Below, in pieces: positions 42,130-52,124 of a stretch of 64,000 bases of DNA (position 1 is its first letter; every line of letters starts with the position of its first letter). The stretch is taken from NCBI GenBank assembly GCA_032433595.1, contig JASWJB010000193.1, forward strand, positions 1 through 64,000, written 5' to 3'. Both the position numbers and the translations under genes were made by a program. The DNA is from Conoideocrella luteorostrata. Taxonomy: Eukaryota > Ascomycota > Sordariomycetes > Hypocreales > Clavicipitaceae. Below the pieces are notes generated by a model. It worked only from the letters and a program-made list of their open reading frames with translations, made no database searches and had not been told where the DNA came from.

Positions 42130-42690
42130 CTTTGATGATGGGATTGTCGGCCGCGATCTATTCAGTCGGGAAGACGATTATAATAGGAGCGGTTGGGAGA
42201 GGGGAAAAGTCGGCACTCGGGAGAGGGAAATAGTCAGCACTCACGAGAGGGAAGAGTCAGCTGATAATGATGGTGATGCCGCTGCTGCTGATGACGATAA
42301 TGATGATGGCCACAGGTCAGGATTCTGGTCACGATTGTAGCGGTCGGGAGGGAAAAAAGTCAGATGCTGCTGCTGATGACGATGGCCACAGGTCAAGATT
42401 CCGGTCAGGGTTTTGGTCACGATAGTAACGGTCGGGAGAGGGAAAAGTCGGCTGCTGATGATGATGATGATGGAGCGGTCGGCGGAGGGGAAAAGTCGGC
42501 TGCTGATGATGATGATGGAGCGGTCGGCGGAGGGAAAAGTCGGCAATTGGGAGAGGGGAAAAGTCAGCACTCGGAAGAGAGGAAAAGTTAGCATTCAGGA
42601 GAGGGAAGAGTCAGCTGATAATGATGATGATGCCCCTGCTGCTGATAATAATGATGCCGCTGCCGCTGCTGAGGATATTGCTTCCCACGC
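42130..42690 (+). repeat. GAT/GCT (Asp/Ala) array, array 2
   Basis: Alternating GATGATGATG and CCGCTGCTGCTG stretches interrupted by repeats of about 50-60 bp with GAGCGGTCGG(C/G)(A/G)GAGGGGAAAAGTC. It follows satellite array 2 and precedes R1 sequence, the same order as at 35 kb and 50 kb. Confidence 0.8.
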
Positions 42691-42699
42691 CAGAATAGC

Positions 42700-42998
42700 C
42701 ATTCCCTCCAGGCAGATGCTAGATCTGGGTCAGCAGCGCCCAATGTGCAAAAAAAGGCAGCAGGGCTTGGTCGGGACCAGCGATACGGGGCTGGTAAGTA
42801 ACACAGGGGTAACACAACAACACAGCACAACAACCAGTACACAAGATGGGATAATGCCTGGTGCAAAAGATGCAAAGAGTCGCGCCGCATACAATGCATG
42901 AAGAGGCAGCGCCCTGAGTGTAACGCTCGGTGCGTAACTACCAAAACCCAAGGTGAACTCCCCGCAGCACGGGGCTTACAAGCAACAAGCAGCACAAC
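42700..42998 (+). repeat. R1 repeat, Cys-rich coding-like copy
   Basis: After CAGCAGCGCCCAATGTGC, one plus frame reads RWDNAWCKRCKESRRIQC followed by KRQRPECNARC. That is a CxxC pair and three further cysteines with basic residues, resembling a zinc-binding cluster. This is the least damaged version of the motif in the window. Frame changes upstream prevent a full gene model. Confidence 0.55.
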
Positions 42999-43202
42999 TG
43001 CTGAAATACCTCGTCAAGCGTACGAGCGAAGGTCACGTGGTCACCCTAGGGCGCCTCTCTTATCGGCGCGCTCGGCAGCATACCTCTTCCTCATCTTCTT
43101 CTTTCTTAGATAGTCACGAATGAATTGAATTGTTTTGCATATTGTTTTGCTTCATCTTCCTGTATCGATACCCTTGTCACCCGAAGCCCTGTGCTTCCTA
43201 CA
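42999..43202 (-). mobile_element. Solo LTR, family A
   Basis: Begins TGCTGAAATACCTCGTCAAG, ends CGAAGCCCTGTGCTTCCTACA, and contains GGTCACGTGGTCACCCTAGG. It terminates the second composite locus. Confidence 0.8.
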
Positions 43203-43860
43203 CTCGCACTAATGCACGCTCCTGTGAACTTTCCGACATGATACTGCCGTCGCCGCCTGCGACAAGTGTGATGCTTGGCACAAGTTCCCAGGTGGATGTA
43301 AAGCAGGAATTACAGCGTTTGGTCTTGAGCTTGGGCGAGCACCTGCAGCTAACGTCTGGTACCCTAACGCGTCTTTCTGTTCAACATAGGGCGTAGCTAG
43401 TACGCACGTGAATACTGCCTATTATGAGCAGTAAACAAGGAGTAAACGGGTAAAAGCAATATCTTAACAGTAATAATCAGAGCTCTCGAAACGGCCGTGA
43501 CAATATCCATTCTATTCACATCTTAATCGAACCGTGCTGCCCGGCGCAGACCGCGCGCTGCCATTAGTAGCTACTAGCTTGCTGAGATGGAGAACAGTCA
43601 GAGAGAACAGTCCTAGGACTCGTGGCTGAATTGGATTCCACACTGTGTGATGAGACTCGGCGCCTGCAAGACCCGACGCCCCCGTTTTACAAGACGTGAC
43701 GATGCTAGCTGGACCCCCCCCCCGTTGAAGACTTGATAAGCTGCACATCGGGCAAACCTTGCTTTGTTTTAAAAAGACTGCCTTGCGCCCCCAGCTTTCA
43801 CTTTACCACCTGGCTCTCTTGTACTTATACTGTCAAAACATCAACACATACACTCGCAAC
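43203..43860. other. Intergenic region
   Basis: A plus-strand stretch at 43230-43396 (within frame 43130-43396) has coding-like composition (VDVKQELQRLVLSLGEHLQL) but no start or splice support. A run of ten C lies at about 43718. The remainder presumably includes the promoter of the gene at 43861. Confidence 0.35.
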
Positions 43861-44070
43861 ATGTGCTACGCCATCACCAGAGAAGTCTGGAAGCGCTGCG
43901 GGTGTATGTCCTCGGTGGTATACCGCATGATACACTGCGACTGCGGCCAGTACTGTGACTGCAGCAAGCACTTCGAAATGGGCACAACGGAATACAATGC
44001 TTGGTGCATACCATGCCTCGAAAGGATGGTCCTCGTCGATCCGGCCGACCAGCCCAAAAAGAGGCGGTAA
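43861..44070 (+). CDS. Small Cys-rich intracellular protein, possibly spliced
   Basis: From ATG the frame encodes 69 residues: MCYAITREVWKRCGCMSS, HCDCGQYCDCSKHF and WCIPCLERM, with ten cysteines in CxC and CxxC pairs, and no signal peptide. Short fungal proteins starting MC....W.CGC with a later CxxC are common and unnamed; they look metal-binding. The stop TAA overlaps a perfect donor (CG|GTAAGT), so the gene may continue through an intron, with possible acceptors at GAATAG or TGACAG about 60-80 bp on. A TA-flanked inverted-repeat element begins just after the second acceptor and may have displaced the last exon. Confidence 0.55.
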   Translation: MCYAITREVWKRCGCMSSVVYRMIHCDCGQYCDCSKHFEMGTTEYNAWCIPCLERMVLVDPADQPKKRR

Positions 44071-44150
44071 GTGCGTAGCAGCTCAGCGCAGACCAGACGG
44101 TGAGTTGTGAGTGTCTACTCGAATAGCCATGGCATGGCAACTGACAGGAG

Positions 44151-45011
44151 TATTGCTATTGGGGCAGTGGAAAATTGCTATTGGGGCAGTGGAAAATTGC
44201 TATTGGGGCAGTGGACCCATAATTCCAGAGACTCCCACCCCTAGGTTTTTTCATGTCACGCCCATTGCCAGCTCTACCCACTAAATTCACACACAATGTC
44301 ATGGGATTCAGCGAGGTCAGCAGAAGGGCTCACGAATATCTTCGATTTCTGTGGCCTTATAGCCACCTTCTTCCGCTGCACTTAACATCGTCAACTTCAT
44401 CCCTTCAATATCACTAGCAGCACTGTCACAATGCTGCTATTTCGCTTCTATTTGCTATAATCATTATATTATTTATGTCAGAATCGTTAGAGAGCCCCAG
44501 CGGGCTTCTAATTCCTAACCTCTCACTATCAATTTAATATGCCTCTTTTATGAATCTTGTATAGCCTATCAGCTAATTAAAATACAGTGGAAATACTATA
44601 GTAGCAGGACCGCAGGGAAGAGATAATATTAGCTACCTAGCATCATCGATATCTACAGATATTAATAAGGTTATTCCTGCGACGCAGCCAGTATCTACTT
44701 AGGAGGCAGCTTTAGCAGCGGCGCAAGCTGCAGTCGGAGCCAGAATAACTCGCGGGCCGTAAAGTAAACACTTCTGAAGAAAACACTAGGAATCGCGTTT
44801 TTGAGCGAATTAGAAGCAGCAGGGTCTGCGGTAGCGGTCGGAATCTTAGTATTGCAGGAATTCAATTGACTTCTTTGACCATTTTCTGGTATCCATGGCT
44901 TGTGGTGTGAAATGGCGGGGAGTGTGTGGGAAATAGGCCACTAACCCGAAACCAGATGGTAGGCCCTACCTACTGCCCCAATAGCAATTTTCCACTGCCC
45001 CAATAGCAATA
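44151..45011. mobile_element. Inverted-repeat DNA transposon, TA target duplication, non-autonomous
   Basis: The element is bounded by TA on both sides. Its left end TTGCTATTGGGGCAGTGG is repeated in 22-bp tandem units three times (44153-44215), and the right end (44973-45009) is the inverted form in two units. TA targets and such ends fit Tc1/mariner-pogo (Fot1-like) elements. The 861 bp interior has no intact transposase; an Ala-rich coding-like trace lies at about 44700-44760. It inserted next to the Cys-rich gene at 43861. Confidence 0.75.
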
Positions 45012-46454
45012 CTCACTGACAGCGGCAGACATGCAACCGCCGACCGAGAAAGCAGGAAGGGGTAGGGGTCTATCTGTTGGTCTATTTGTCTATCTACAAA
45101 ACGATTTTGCTGTCTATCTGTCTGTCGTTGGTGACGAGACCATTTCGCCGTCTTGCTCACATTGCTGCCGGGAGTCTCAACTACACTGAGTCTCCTTGTC
45201 ACGCAACTCTCACAATGCGCGAGGAACTTGGACGGCACAAACCGTCTCTCATGTGTCTCGCACATCTCATCCGTCTCGCCAAGGGTCGCGAACCTTGTTG
45301 GTCCCTAAGGCTGACCGCGCCACGCCAAAAGCAGCCGAGCCCGACGCCACGCTGAGAGTGGCAGGGCACGTCACACTCCACCCTCGTCCGGTGACCGCCG
45401 CTGGCCAATCGAGCGTTGCATCGCGCGCTGCGGCAATCGACCGAGTGCAGCATCGGGCGATTCACAGTGACGATAGAGTGATGACAGTGGAGATGAGCTG
45501 CAGGAGGCGCTATTGTCATGGGCACAATAGCAAGAGGGGAGGGGGAGCGTGCCGAAATCCGACCGTGTACACCGTGTGTGTGGGCGACGAGACATCAGAC
45601 GACAGACGACAATTACACGACATCACTTTCCTCCGGGGGGCCTGCCGGGGGCCGCCTGCGGCGAGCGGCTGGTGTACATGGACCGCCTTCGACATCCATC
45701 TCAAGGTCTGTACAGTCTCCTGCTTCTACAGCATCTCTGCTTCTACATGACAAGACCTTTGCTGACAGACAGTCGACATGCATCCCAAGTACCCCCTAAA
45801 CAACTGTCAATGCCTAGACAGGGCCGTCTGCTTCTCTGCCTCTGCATGGCTTGATGCCCACAACGCCCTGTAAGTGTACACCGTCTCCTCGTCTGCGCCT
45901 ACAGGACCCTCATTGACAGAGTCCCCTCCCTCCGCAGGCACATTCCCACAAGCTGCCCGCGCGTCGGTGCCCTGCGCGTCATCTGTCTGATGCGGTGTAG
46001 ACCGCACAGGCCGCTTTTTCATGACGGCCTCGTCTGCAGCCAGAGGGCCTGGGAATAGATCACGCCGTGGCTAGGGCGGACATGAAGAACTGTGTGTATG
46101 CAGTGTATGTACAACAAGCGCTCGCTGCAGGCAGCCCCCGGCAGGGCCCCCGGAGGAAAGTGGTGCAGTGTAGCTATAACGAGGTACGTAGAAATGTAAT
46201 GAGAGCAGGGTGCCGCTATGGCTACTGACTGTGCAATGGGAATATAACTTCTGTTACTGGTACGACTACTGTGGAATACAAACCTAGGCTACTGCAAAGC
46301 AATGCCAACGAGAATACAATGCAAAAGACCACAGTCGCCGTCAATATGTCTACCTTGCGCACTGTGTTGACAGTGCCACCGTTATGGAGGTCGTCAGCTG
46401 AACTGCGTCGATTCATGTTTGTCAATTGTAGTGCCGTTTGATTTGGGGTGGTAT
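45012..46454. other. Intergenic region with unsupported ORFs
   Basis: Several overlapping ORFs on both strands (45196-45854, 46022-45807, 46461-46222) compete without recognisable domains. A possible tiny spliced frame starts at 45778 with Cys-containing NNCQCLDRAVC and a GTAAGT donor at about 45871; evidence is too thin to call a gene. Confidence 0.3.
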
Positions 46455-46690
46455 CGGCCAAGGCGCTACCTGTTTGTCACTCGAACCTACCTTTGACCTG
46501 TCAACTAAACCGACCTTTAACACAAATTGTTGCACTGCCTTTGATCCAGGGTCGTATCAATTGTTGAGCTGCCATTGACCTAGGGTAGTATCAATCGATC
46601 CGCCCTTCGACCGGGGTCGTATCGGTCAATCGCCCACCCGTTCGTCCCATTGACGCACCCTTTGACCCAGGGTCGTATCGGCGATTAAGC
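46455..46690. repeat. Degenerate tandem repeat with TTTGACCCAGGGTCGTATCG
   Basis: About five units of 45-65 bp share (C/T)TTTGA(C/T)C(C/T)(A/G)GGGTCGTATC followed by a variable GGC..CCACC segment. Units decay towards the left end. Confidence 0.7.
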
Positions 46691-47467
46691 ACGCCGCGCC
46701 GTGAACCCGATGCTAGCATTGCCTTGTGGGCCGTCGGGACATTTCAGTCGAAGAGTGCGTCCAGGGTCGTCGTGTCTTTGTATCGAATGCGAGTATTCCT
46801 CCTCTTCTGCACAGTGTCAGCCAAACACAAGCAACGCGCCCCATACGACAGAAGGATTAGGAAGGCTTGATTGAACCTGTGATCGATATTACAACACCGT
46901 ACGCGACGAGGCTCAAGGCAGAACGCTCCAGTCAGAAGAACCTTGTGGCTTTTTTCCAATATTGTAACACACCACGGGACAAGGCTAGAACCTTGTTTGA
47001 GCCTGTCCATGTCGTAGTCACGCCCCCGATGAGCCTTGCCAGCTAGTTCAGCCGTACCCTTTGTCAATGTCATCTAGCCAGATGAGCCTTGTCAGCTAGT
47101 GAGTCAGACGCGCTAGTTCACTGGTCTCAACCTAGTCTCACTAATCACCGCCAGGCTTGTTTAGCAGCGAAACGATCGGCGAGACGATCGGCGAGTCGAG
47201 CGACCACGTCGGGCGATCCGAGGCGATTCGGAGGCGCCAAGCGTAGCGTTAGCCTGGCGTCGGCCTCAGTTAGCACTGTGGTCCGCTTCAAGTGGAGGCG
47301 CAAGTGATTGTGGAAAGTGAGAGTGGCGATGGATGTGAAGAGTGGAGTGGCAAAAAGACTAGCGGATCTAGTTACAAAATCAATCCCTTCCATCTGACGC
47401 CCTGAATCCTTGGATCAGAGGCGGCGCACTGCACACACAGCTAGGGTAAGGGGTGAGTGTAATGTAC
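46691..47467. other. Region with unsupported ORFs between a tandem repeat and a kinase relic
   Basis: A minus-strand frame (47073-46744, 109 codons) starts MTLTKGTAELAGK and has no recognisable domain. Small reiterations of CGATCGGCGAG lie at about 47170-47200. No supported gene. Confidence 0.3.
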
Positions 47468-47780
47468 CTAGTCCTGACAACGGACAACTTGACGAGCGTA
47501 CCGCTCCAGTTTGGTCGTGCATTCCAAAGGCGCATACCAAGGCGTCCCGCCACTACACAAATCGCCGACATTTGTTGCCAGGCCGAAGTCAATCATGACC
47601 GCGCCACGATTTTTGTGGTATAAGATGTTTCCTGGCTTGATATCATTATGCACAATACCTTGTTCGGCTACGTAGTTAAGCGCTGACGCCATATCGCGGA
47701 GGACGCGGGTTGCATCATCAAGAGAGCCGGTAGAAAGATACCCAGGTCGTGACATATGGCCGGTCAAGTCTGGATAGGGT
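47468..47780 (-). pseudogene. Protein kinase catalytic-core fragment
   Basis: The minus frame reads YLSTGSLDDATRVLRDMASA, then a catalytic loop (IVHNDIKPGNILYH, with HND for the usual HRD), a Mg-binding loop (MIDFGLAT) and an activation segment (GGTPWYAPLE). These are subdomains VIb-VIII of a Ser/Thr kinase. The N-lobe is missing: a family A LTR relic (47776-47906) sits exactly where it should continue. The C-lobe runs out of frame after GGTPWYAP. It is a broken gene. Confidence 0.75.
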
Positions 47781-47906
47781 AGATACTCTTCTTCTTCTTC
47801 TCTTCTATTTTAGATAGTCACGAATGAATTGAATTGTTTGCACGTTGTTTTGCTTCACCTTCCGGTATCGATACCATCGTCACCCAAAGCCCCTGTGCTT
47901 CCTACA
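47776..47906 (-). mobile_element. Truncated LTR, family A
   Basis: Contains CTTCTTCTTCTCTTC, AGTCACGAATGAATTGAATT, TTCCGGTATCGATACCATCG and ends CCCCTGTGCTTCCTACA. The other third is absent. It separates the kinase fragment from any upstream coding sequence. Confidence 0.8.
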
Positions 47907-48188
47907 ATTCGATCTACGTCATGATGGAGTGAATGCAAGTGACTGCCTAGATTCCGCAATGTCAACCGCTTGAAACCATTTACACCCCATTTGTCTCCCA
48001 TGACTTGCAATCCAGCGGCACCGTCTTCAGCTGGGCCCTAAATTTTCACCTTGAAAAGCGAGTAGCCAACGGGCACTCGCTTGGAATATGTAGTCACCAA
48101 CATGCATATACAATCATGAGTATAAGCGTTCTTTTAGTCGGTAGTCTTTACTACATGTCCTACTGTAAAGAAGTCAGACACGAATGCT
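47907..48188. other. Non-coding spacer upstream of the LTR relic
   Basis: No kinase N-lobe or other coding sequence was recognised here on either strand. Confidence 0.3.
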
Positions 48189-48620
48189 CTAGGCTGTGCC
48201 ACTGCCACTGCCACAGCCACATGCCCCAACCCGGCGTGACGGCCCGCGCGGATTTTGTCGCATCTTACCGCACCGTGGTTTTGCTTTTCGTATGGCCTTT
48301 TGTATGACCTTTTGCAAAGCTTTGGGCAAGGCTTTTACATATATATACATTGATGGCAGTGAGGGGACGTTGGTTGTATGGCTGCGTGTGCCAACAATAG
48401 GGGCTCGCACGCAATTCGACACCCAGCGCATCAACCGGCACGCAACCTGGCGCAAACGAAGCAAAAAAGCCCGGTGCACACGATGCAGTGAAAAGAACTG
48501 CGAAATGAAGGCTCCCGGCGCGCCGCGCCCGGCAACTCTGCAGCGGGCAGCGCACAAAATACCGGCGGGATGGGTGGTTTTTTGCTCGGGTTGCAAGCGG
48601 AAAAGGGAGGAGACTGTTTG
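48189..48620 (+). repeat. R1 repeat, copy 4
   Basis: Starts CATGCCCCAACCCGGCGTGA, includes TATATATACATTGATGGCAG and a plus frame with HATWRKRSKKARCTRCSEKN followed by CEMKAPGAP, and ends CTCGGGTTGCAAGCGGAAAA. Compared with copies 1 and 2 it keeps three of the Cys positions. A palindrome follows at once. Confidence 0.65.
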
Positions 48621-48624
48621 GCTT

Positions 48625-48721
48625 CCTCTTGGGACTAATACTGCGTCTTTTAAGTGGCCCCTCTACGTAACAGAGTAAAGTACAGAGGACAAACTGGAAA
48701 GGCTATTTTAGTCCCAAGAGG
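48625..48721. repeat. Palindromic element beside R1
   Basis: CCTCTTGGGACTAA (48625-48638) is the exact reverse complement of 48708-48721. An inner CCTCT/AGAGG pair continues the stem. Position relative to R1 and total length match the palindrome at 1-95, although the sequence differs. Confidence 0.7.
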
Positions 48722-48734
48722 GCAAAGACGATAA

Positions 48735-50340
48735 AAAGGCTCAAATCTCGGAAGACGTACAGGCTGCAAGGAGCTCGTTGAAAGGTTCAAATATCGGAAC
48801 GTACAGGCGCTGCAAGAGGCATCGGATATCGCCAGTTAGTTGACAAGCTCGTTGAAAGGTCTATCGGAAGACGTACACAGCAAGAAGCATCAGATCCATC
48901 AGATGTCGCAAGTCGATCTGACGAGATCGCTGAAAAGGCTCAAATCTCGGAAAGTTCAATCTGACGGGCTCGTCGGAAAGGCTCGAATGTCGGGAAAAGT
49001 ACAAGCATTACATACTGCAAGTCGACCTGATGAGCTTGTTGAAAGGTCTAAATGTCGGAAGATATACATGCAAGAAGCATTAGATAACGCAAGTTAATCT
49101 GAAGTGATCGTTGAAACGTTCAAATTTCGGACGTACACGCTGCAAGAAGCATCAGGTATTATAAGTCAGTTCACAAGTTCGTTAAAAGGTTTAAATGTTG
49201 GACAACGTACAGGCTGCAAGAAGCATTAGGGTTCACAAGTCAGTTAACGAGCTCGTTCAAAGATTTAATTCTCGGAAGATGTTGCGTTATGTGCCTTTAC
49301 ATAGATGTAAGGTAAAGGAGCAATTTACAACAGTGGAAATCGGCAGAATAGATAGATTTGAGAGTGCAAGCAGTGATATTGATAGATGATATTCTAACTT
49401 GAATAATACCCTCTGACGGGCATCGTGACCCTTCTTTATAGACCTTCAGCGACCGGGAAATTCCCTGGAATTCAGGTGCCTCAGGCCTACCTTCCTTGGC
49501 ATCGTGCCACCTTTCCCACTATCGTATGATTCTAGCTAATACGAGGCATCAGGACCTTCTGAAGGTGCCACTCTAATCTCAACAGAAGACGTACAGGCGC
49601 TATCGAAGCAACAGACATTGTAGGTTGATCTGATGAGCTCGTAAAAAAGACTTAAATCTCAAAAGACGTACAGGTATCTAATATCGTAGGTTGACCTGAC
49701 GAGCTCGTTGAGAAGGTTCAATTCTAGGAAGACGTACAGACGCTATCGAAGCATCAGGTCGCAGGTCAATCTAACCAGCTCGTTGAAAAGGTTCGAGTCC
49801 AGGACGACGTACAGGCTCTGCAAGAAGTATCGGATATCGCGGGTCAATCTGACGAGCTCGTTGAAAGGTTCAAATGTCGGATGACGTATAGGCTGCAAGG
49901 AGCTCGTTGAAAGGTTGAAATCTCGGAAGATGTACGGGCCTGCAAGAAGCAACAGATATTGTAAGGAGCTTGTTAAAACAGGCTAAATGTCGGAGGACTT
50001 ATAGGCACCATTGAAGCATCAGACATCGTAGGTTAATCTGACGAGCTTGTTCAAAGGTTCAATCCTCGGAAGACGTACAGGCCGCAAGGAGCTAGTTGAA
50101 ATATTTAAATATCGGAGGATTTGCAGGCTCTGCAAGAAGCAACAGATATCGCAAGTCAGTTAACGAAGACAATGAAAAGGTTCGAATCTCGCAAACATAC
50201 AGTCTGTAAGAGGCATCAGACTTTGCAGGTCAATATGACGAGCTCGTTGAAAGGTTCAAATTTCGCAAGACGTATAGGCGCTACAGGAAGCATCACATCT
50301 GGCAAGTCAATCTAAAGACGTTGATGATGGTCACAGGCCA
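48735..50340 (+). repeat. 75-bp satellite, array 3 (largest)
   Basis: About 1.3 kb of 45-80 bp units with TCTCGGAAGACGTACAGGC, GCAAGAAGCATCAGATATCG and CTGACGAGCTCGTTGAAAGG, interrupted by the family C LTR at 49280. Units vary in length mainly by loss of the CATCAGATATCGCAAGTC block. Frames of up to 85 codons persist (48840-49097). Confidence 0.85.
49280..49584 (-). mobile_element. Solo LTR, family C, in the satellite, with target duplication
   Basis: 305 bp beginning TGTTGCGTTATGTGCC and ending CACTCTAATCTCAACA. GAAGA precedes (49275-49279) and follows (49585-49589). GAAGA is part of the satellite word CGGAAGACGTACAGG, so the element jumped into the array. Confidence 0.93.
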
Positions 50341-50379
50341 GAATTCTGGTCACCATAGTAGCGGTCGGTTGGTGGAAAG

Positions 50380-50675
50380 CTCGGATAATGCCGCTGCTGA
50401 TGCTGCTGATGCTGTTGCTGCTGTTGAGGATGTTGTTGCCCACGCAAGAAATGTCGCTGCTGATAGTGATGATGTCGCTGCTGCTGCAGATGATTCCGCT
50501 GCTGATGATAATGCCGCTGCTGCTGCTGCTAATGACAACGCTGCTGCTGCTAATGACAACGCTGCTGCTGCTAATGACAACGCTGCTGCTGCTAATGACA
50601 ACGCTGCTGCTGCTAATGACAACGCTGCTGCTGCTAATGACAACGCTGCTGCTGCTGATGATGTTGCTGCCTAGG
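50380..50675 (+). repeat. GCT/GAT array 3 with perfect 21-bp repeats
   Basis: Ends in six essentially identical 21-bp units (GCTGCTAATGACAACGCTGC frame; AAANDNA in protein) at about 50520-50650, preceded by less regular Asp/Ala codons. Perfect 21-bp copies show recent expansion in frame. Confidence 0.88.
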
Positions 50676-50689
50676 TAAATGTTAGATCT

Positions 50690-51660
50690 GGGTCAGCGCC
50701 CGCGGTGCAAGAAAAGCAGGGCTTGGTCGGGGGACCAGCGACACGGGGCTGGTAAGTAACACAAGAGTAACACAACAACACAGCACAATAACCACTGCAT
50801 AAGATGGGATAATGCCTAGTGCAAAAGATGCATGAAATTGCGGCGCATATAATGCAATAGCAGGCAGTGACCTAACTGTGACACTCGGCGCGCAATTAAC
50901 CAAAAACCAAGGTTATCTCCCTGACGAGGCGCAACAAACAACAAGCAATAACCAGCATAACCAGCAACACCACAACCAGCGCTCAAGATGGAATAAAACC
51001 TGGTGCAAAAGATACACAAGAGCCTAGCGCACAAGGTAGACTAAGCGCAAGGCATAAAACAAAACACCTGGCGCGTAATCCGCCAAAAACCTGCTTAGTT
51101 AGGAATTCAGCCACAGCACTTACAGGCGCAATATGACGAAACGCGGCGAAACCTAGTGCAAAAGACGCACAGAAGCCTAGCGTATATAATTAAATAAAAG
51201 GCAGGGCTCGAGACAAAACACCCGGCGCACAATCCGCCAAACACCAGGTCTGGCCATCTCAACAGTCACATAGCTGCCGCCACAGGCTCAAACCTTGCGC
51301 AAAAGACTCGCAGAAACACGCCGCACACGATGCAGACGAAACAACGGCGCTCCCGGCGCTCCCGGTAACGCCTTTATTTTTGCTGCATCGTGTGCGCTGC
51401 GCCTCGGCGAGTCTTTTGCGCCAGGTTTCGTGCCGGTTGGTCCGCTGGGTATCGAGCCCTATGGCTGGACCCAGACCAAGACTGCACGCGTGCGGCCAAC
51501 GCCCCCTAAATGCTATTAGAGTATATACATTTGCAAGCCTTGCAAACAGTCTTGCAAAAGGTCCTCCAAAAAGCGAAACCACGGCGCGGCAAAATCCGCG
51601 AGGCTTCGCCGCACGCTGCGCGGGCCTTCGAGTACTCTTCCGGGCAAGACATCTAATAAA
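50690..51660 (+). repeat. R1-derived tandem cluster, RIP-damaged
   Basis: Starts TCAGCGCCCGCGGTGCAAG and repeats the GGTGCAAAAGATGCA..AGCCTAGCGCA unit at about 50815, 51000 and 51150. Where 42700-42998 reads a Trp codon TGG (NAWCKRC), this copy reads TAG, a G-to-A change typical of RIP. From 51500 it matches 35541-35730. Confidence 0.6.
51290..51440. repeat. Inverted duplication within R1
   Basis: Bases from about 51295 (TTGCGCAAAAGACTCGC..) and the reverse complement of about 51440-51380 (TGGCGCAAAAGACTCGCC..) share arms of about 50 bases, including CGCACACGATGCAG in both, around a GCTCCCGGCGCTCCCGG centre. The cluster changes orientation here. Confidence 0.7.
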
Positions 51661-51799
51661 TCTACAGCAAACAGCTCTTATACAAGTCCATCGTAGCGAG
51701 TACCGCGGCCTAGGTGTCTCTTCCAGGAGCCCATCTTGTCTAGTCAACGCCACTTTCTTTTCATGCACACTACCACGTTCCCTCGAGTAGCTTGTACCA

Positions 51800-51971
51800 G
51801 AAGGTAAAGCAAAACAATAAACAAAGTATTTGATTTAATCAAGTCTATCTAGAAAAGGAAGAGAAGAAGAAGAAGAATATCTATGCCTACGCCGTAAATA
51901 AGATGCGCGCCAGGGTGACCACGTGACGTGCCCAGGTGCCTGCCTGCGTGCCTTGACGGGATATTCCAACA
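51800..51971 (+). mobile_element. 5'-truncated LTR, family A
   Basis: Starts within the family at CCAGAAGGTAAAGCAAAACA and ends GACGGGATATTCCAACA. It abuts a truncated family B LTR directly. Confidence 0.75.
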
Positions 51972-52124
51972 CTTACCCTGTAGCCACGATATTTATACAG
52001 CGATATTAACCCTTCCACCTTAAGTTGTTTTCCCCTTCTTAGAGAGACAGAATTAAATACACCGTCTTTGCATTTTTGAATCATTTGATCTAGATCACCT
52101 GCACAATACCCTGTGCAACCCACA
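51972..52124 (+). mobile_element. 5'-truncated LTR, family B
   Basis: Carries AGCCACGATATTTATACAGC, CCCCTTCTTAGAGAGACAG and the terminal CCTGTGCAACCCACA. The first 50 or so bases of the LTR are replaced by the family A fragment. Confidence 0.78.

Noticed and set aside
34576..50340. CRISPR-like array
   Set aside because: The 75-bp units are contiguous without unique spacers and the DNA is fungal.
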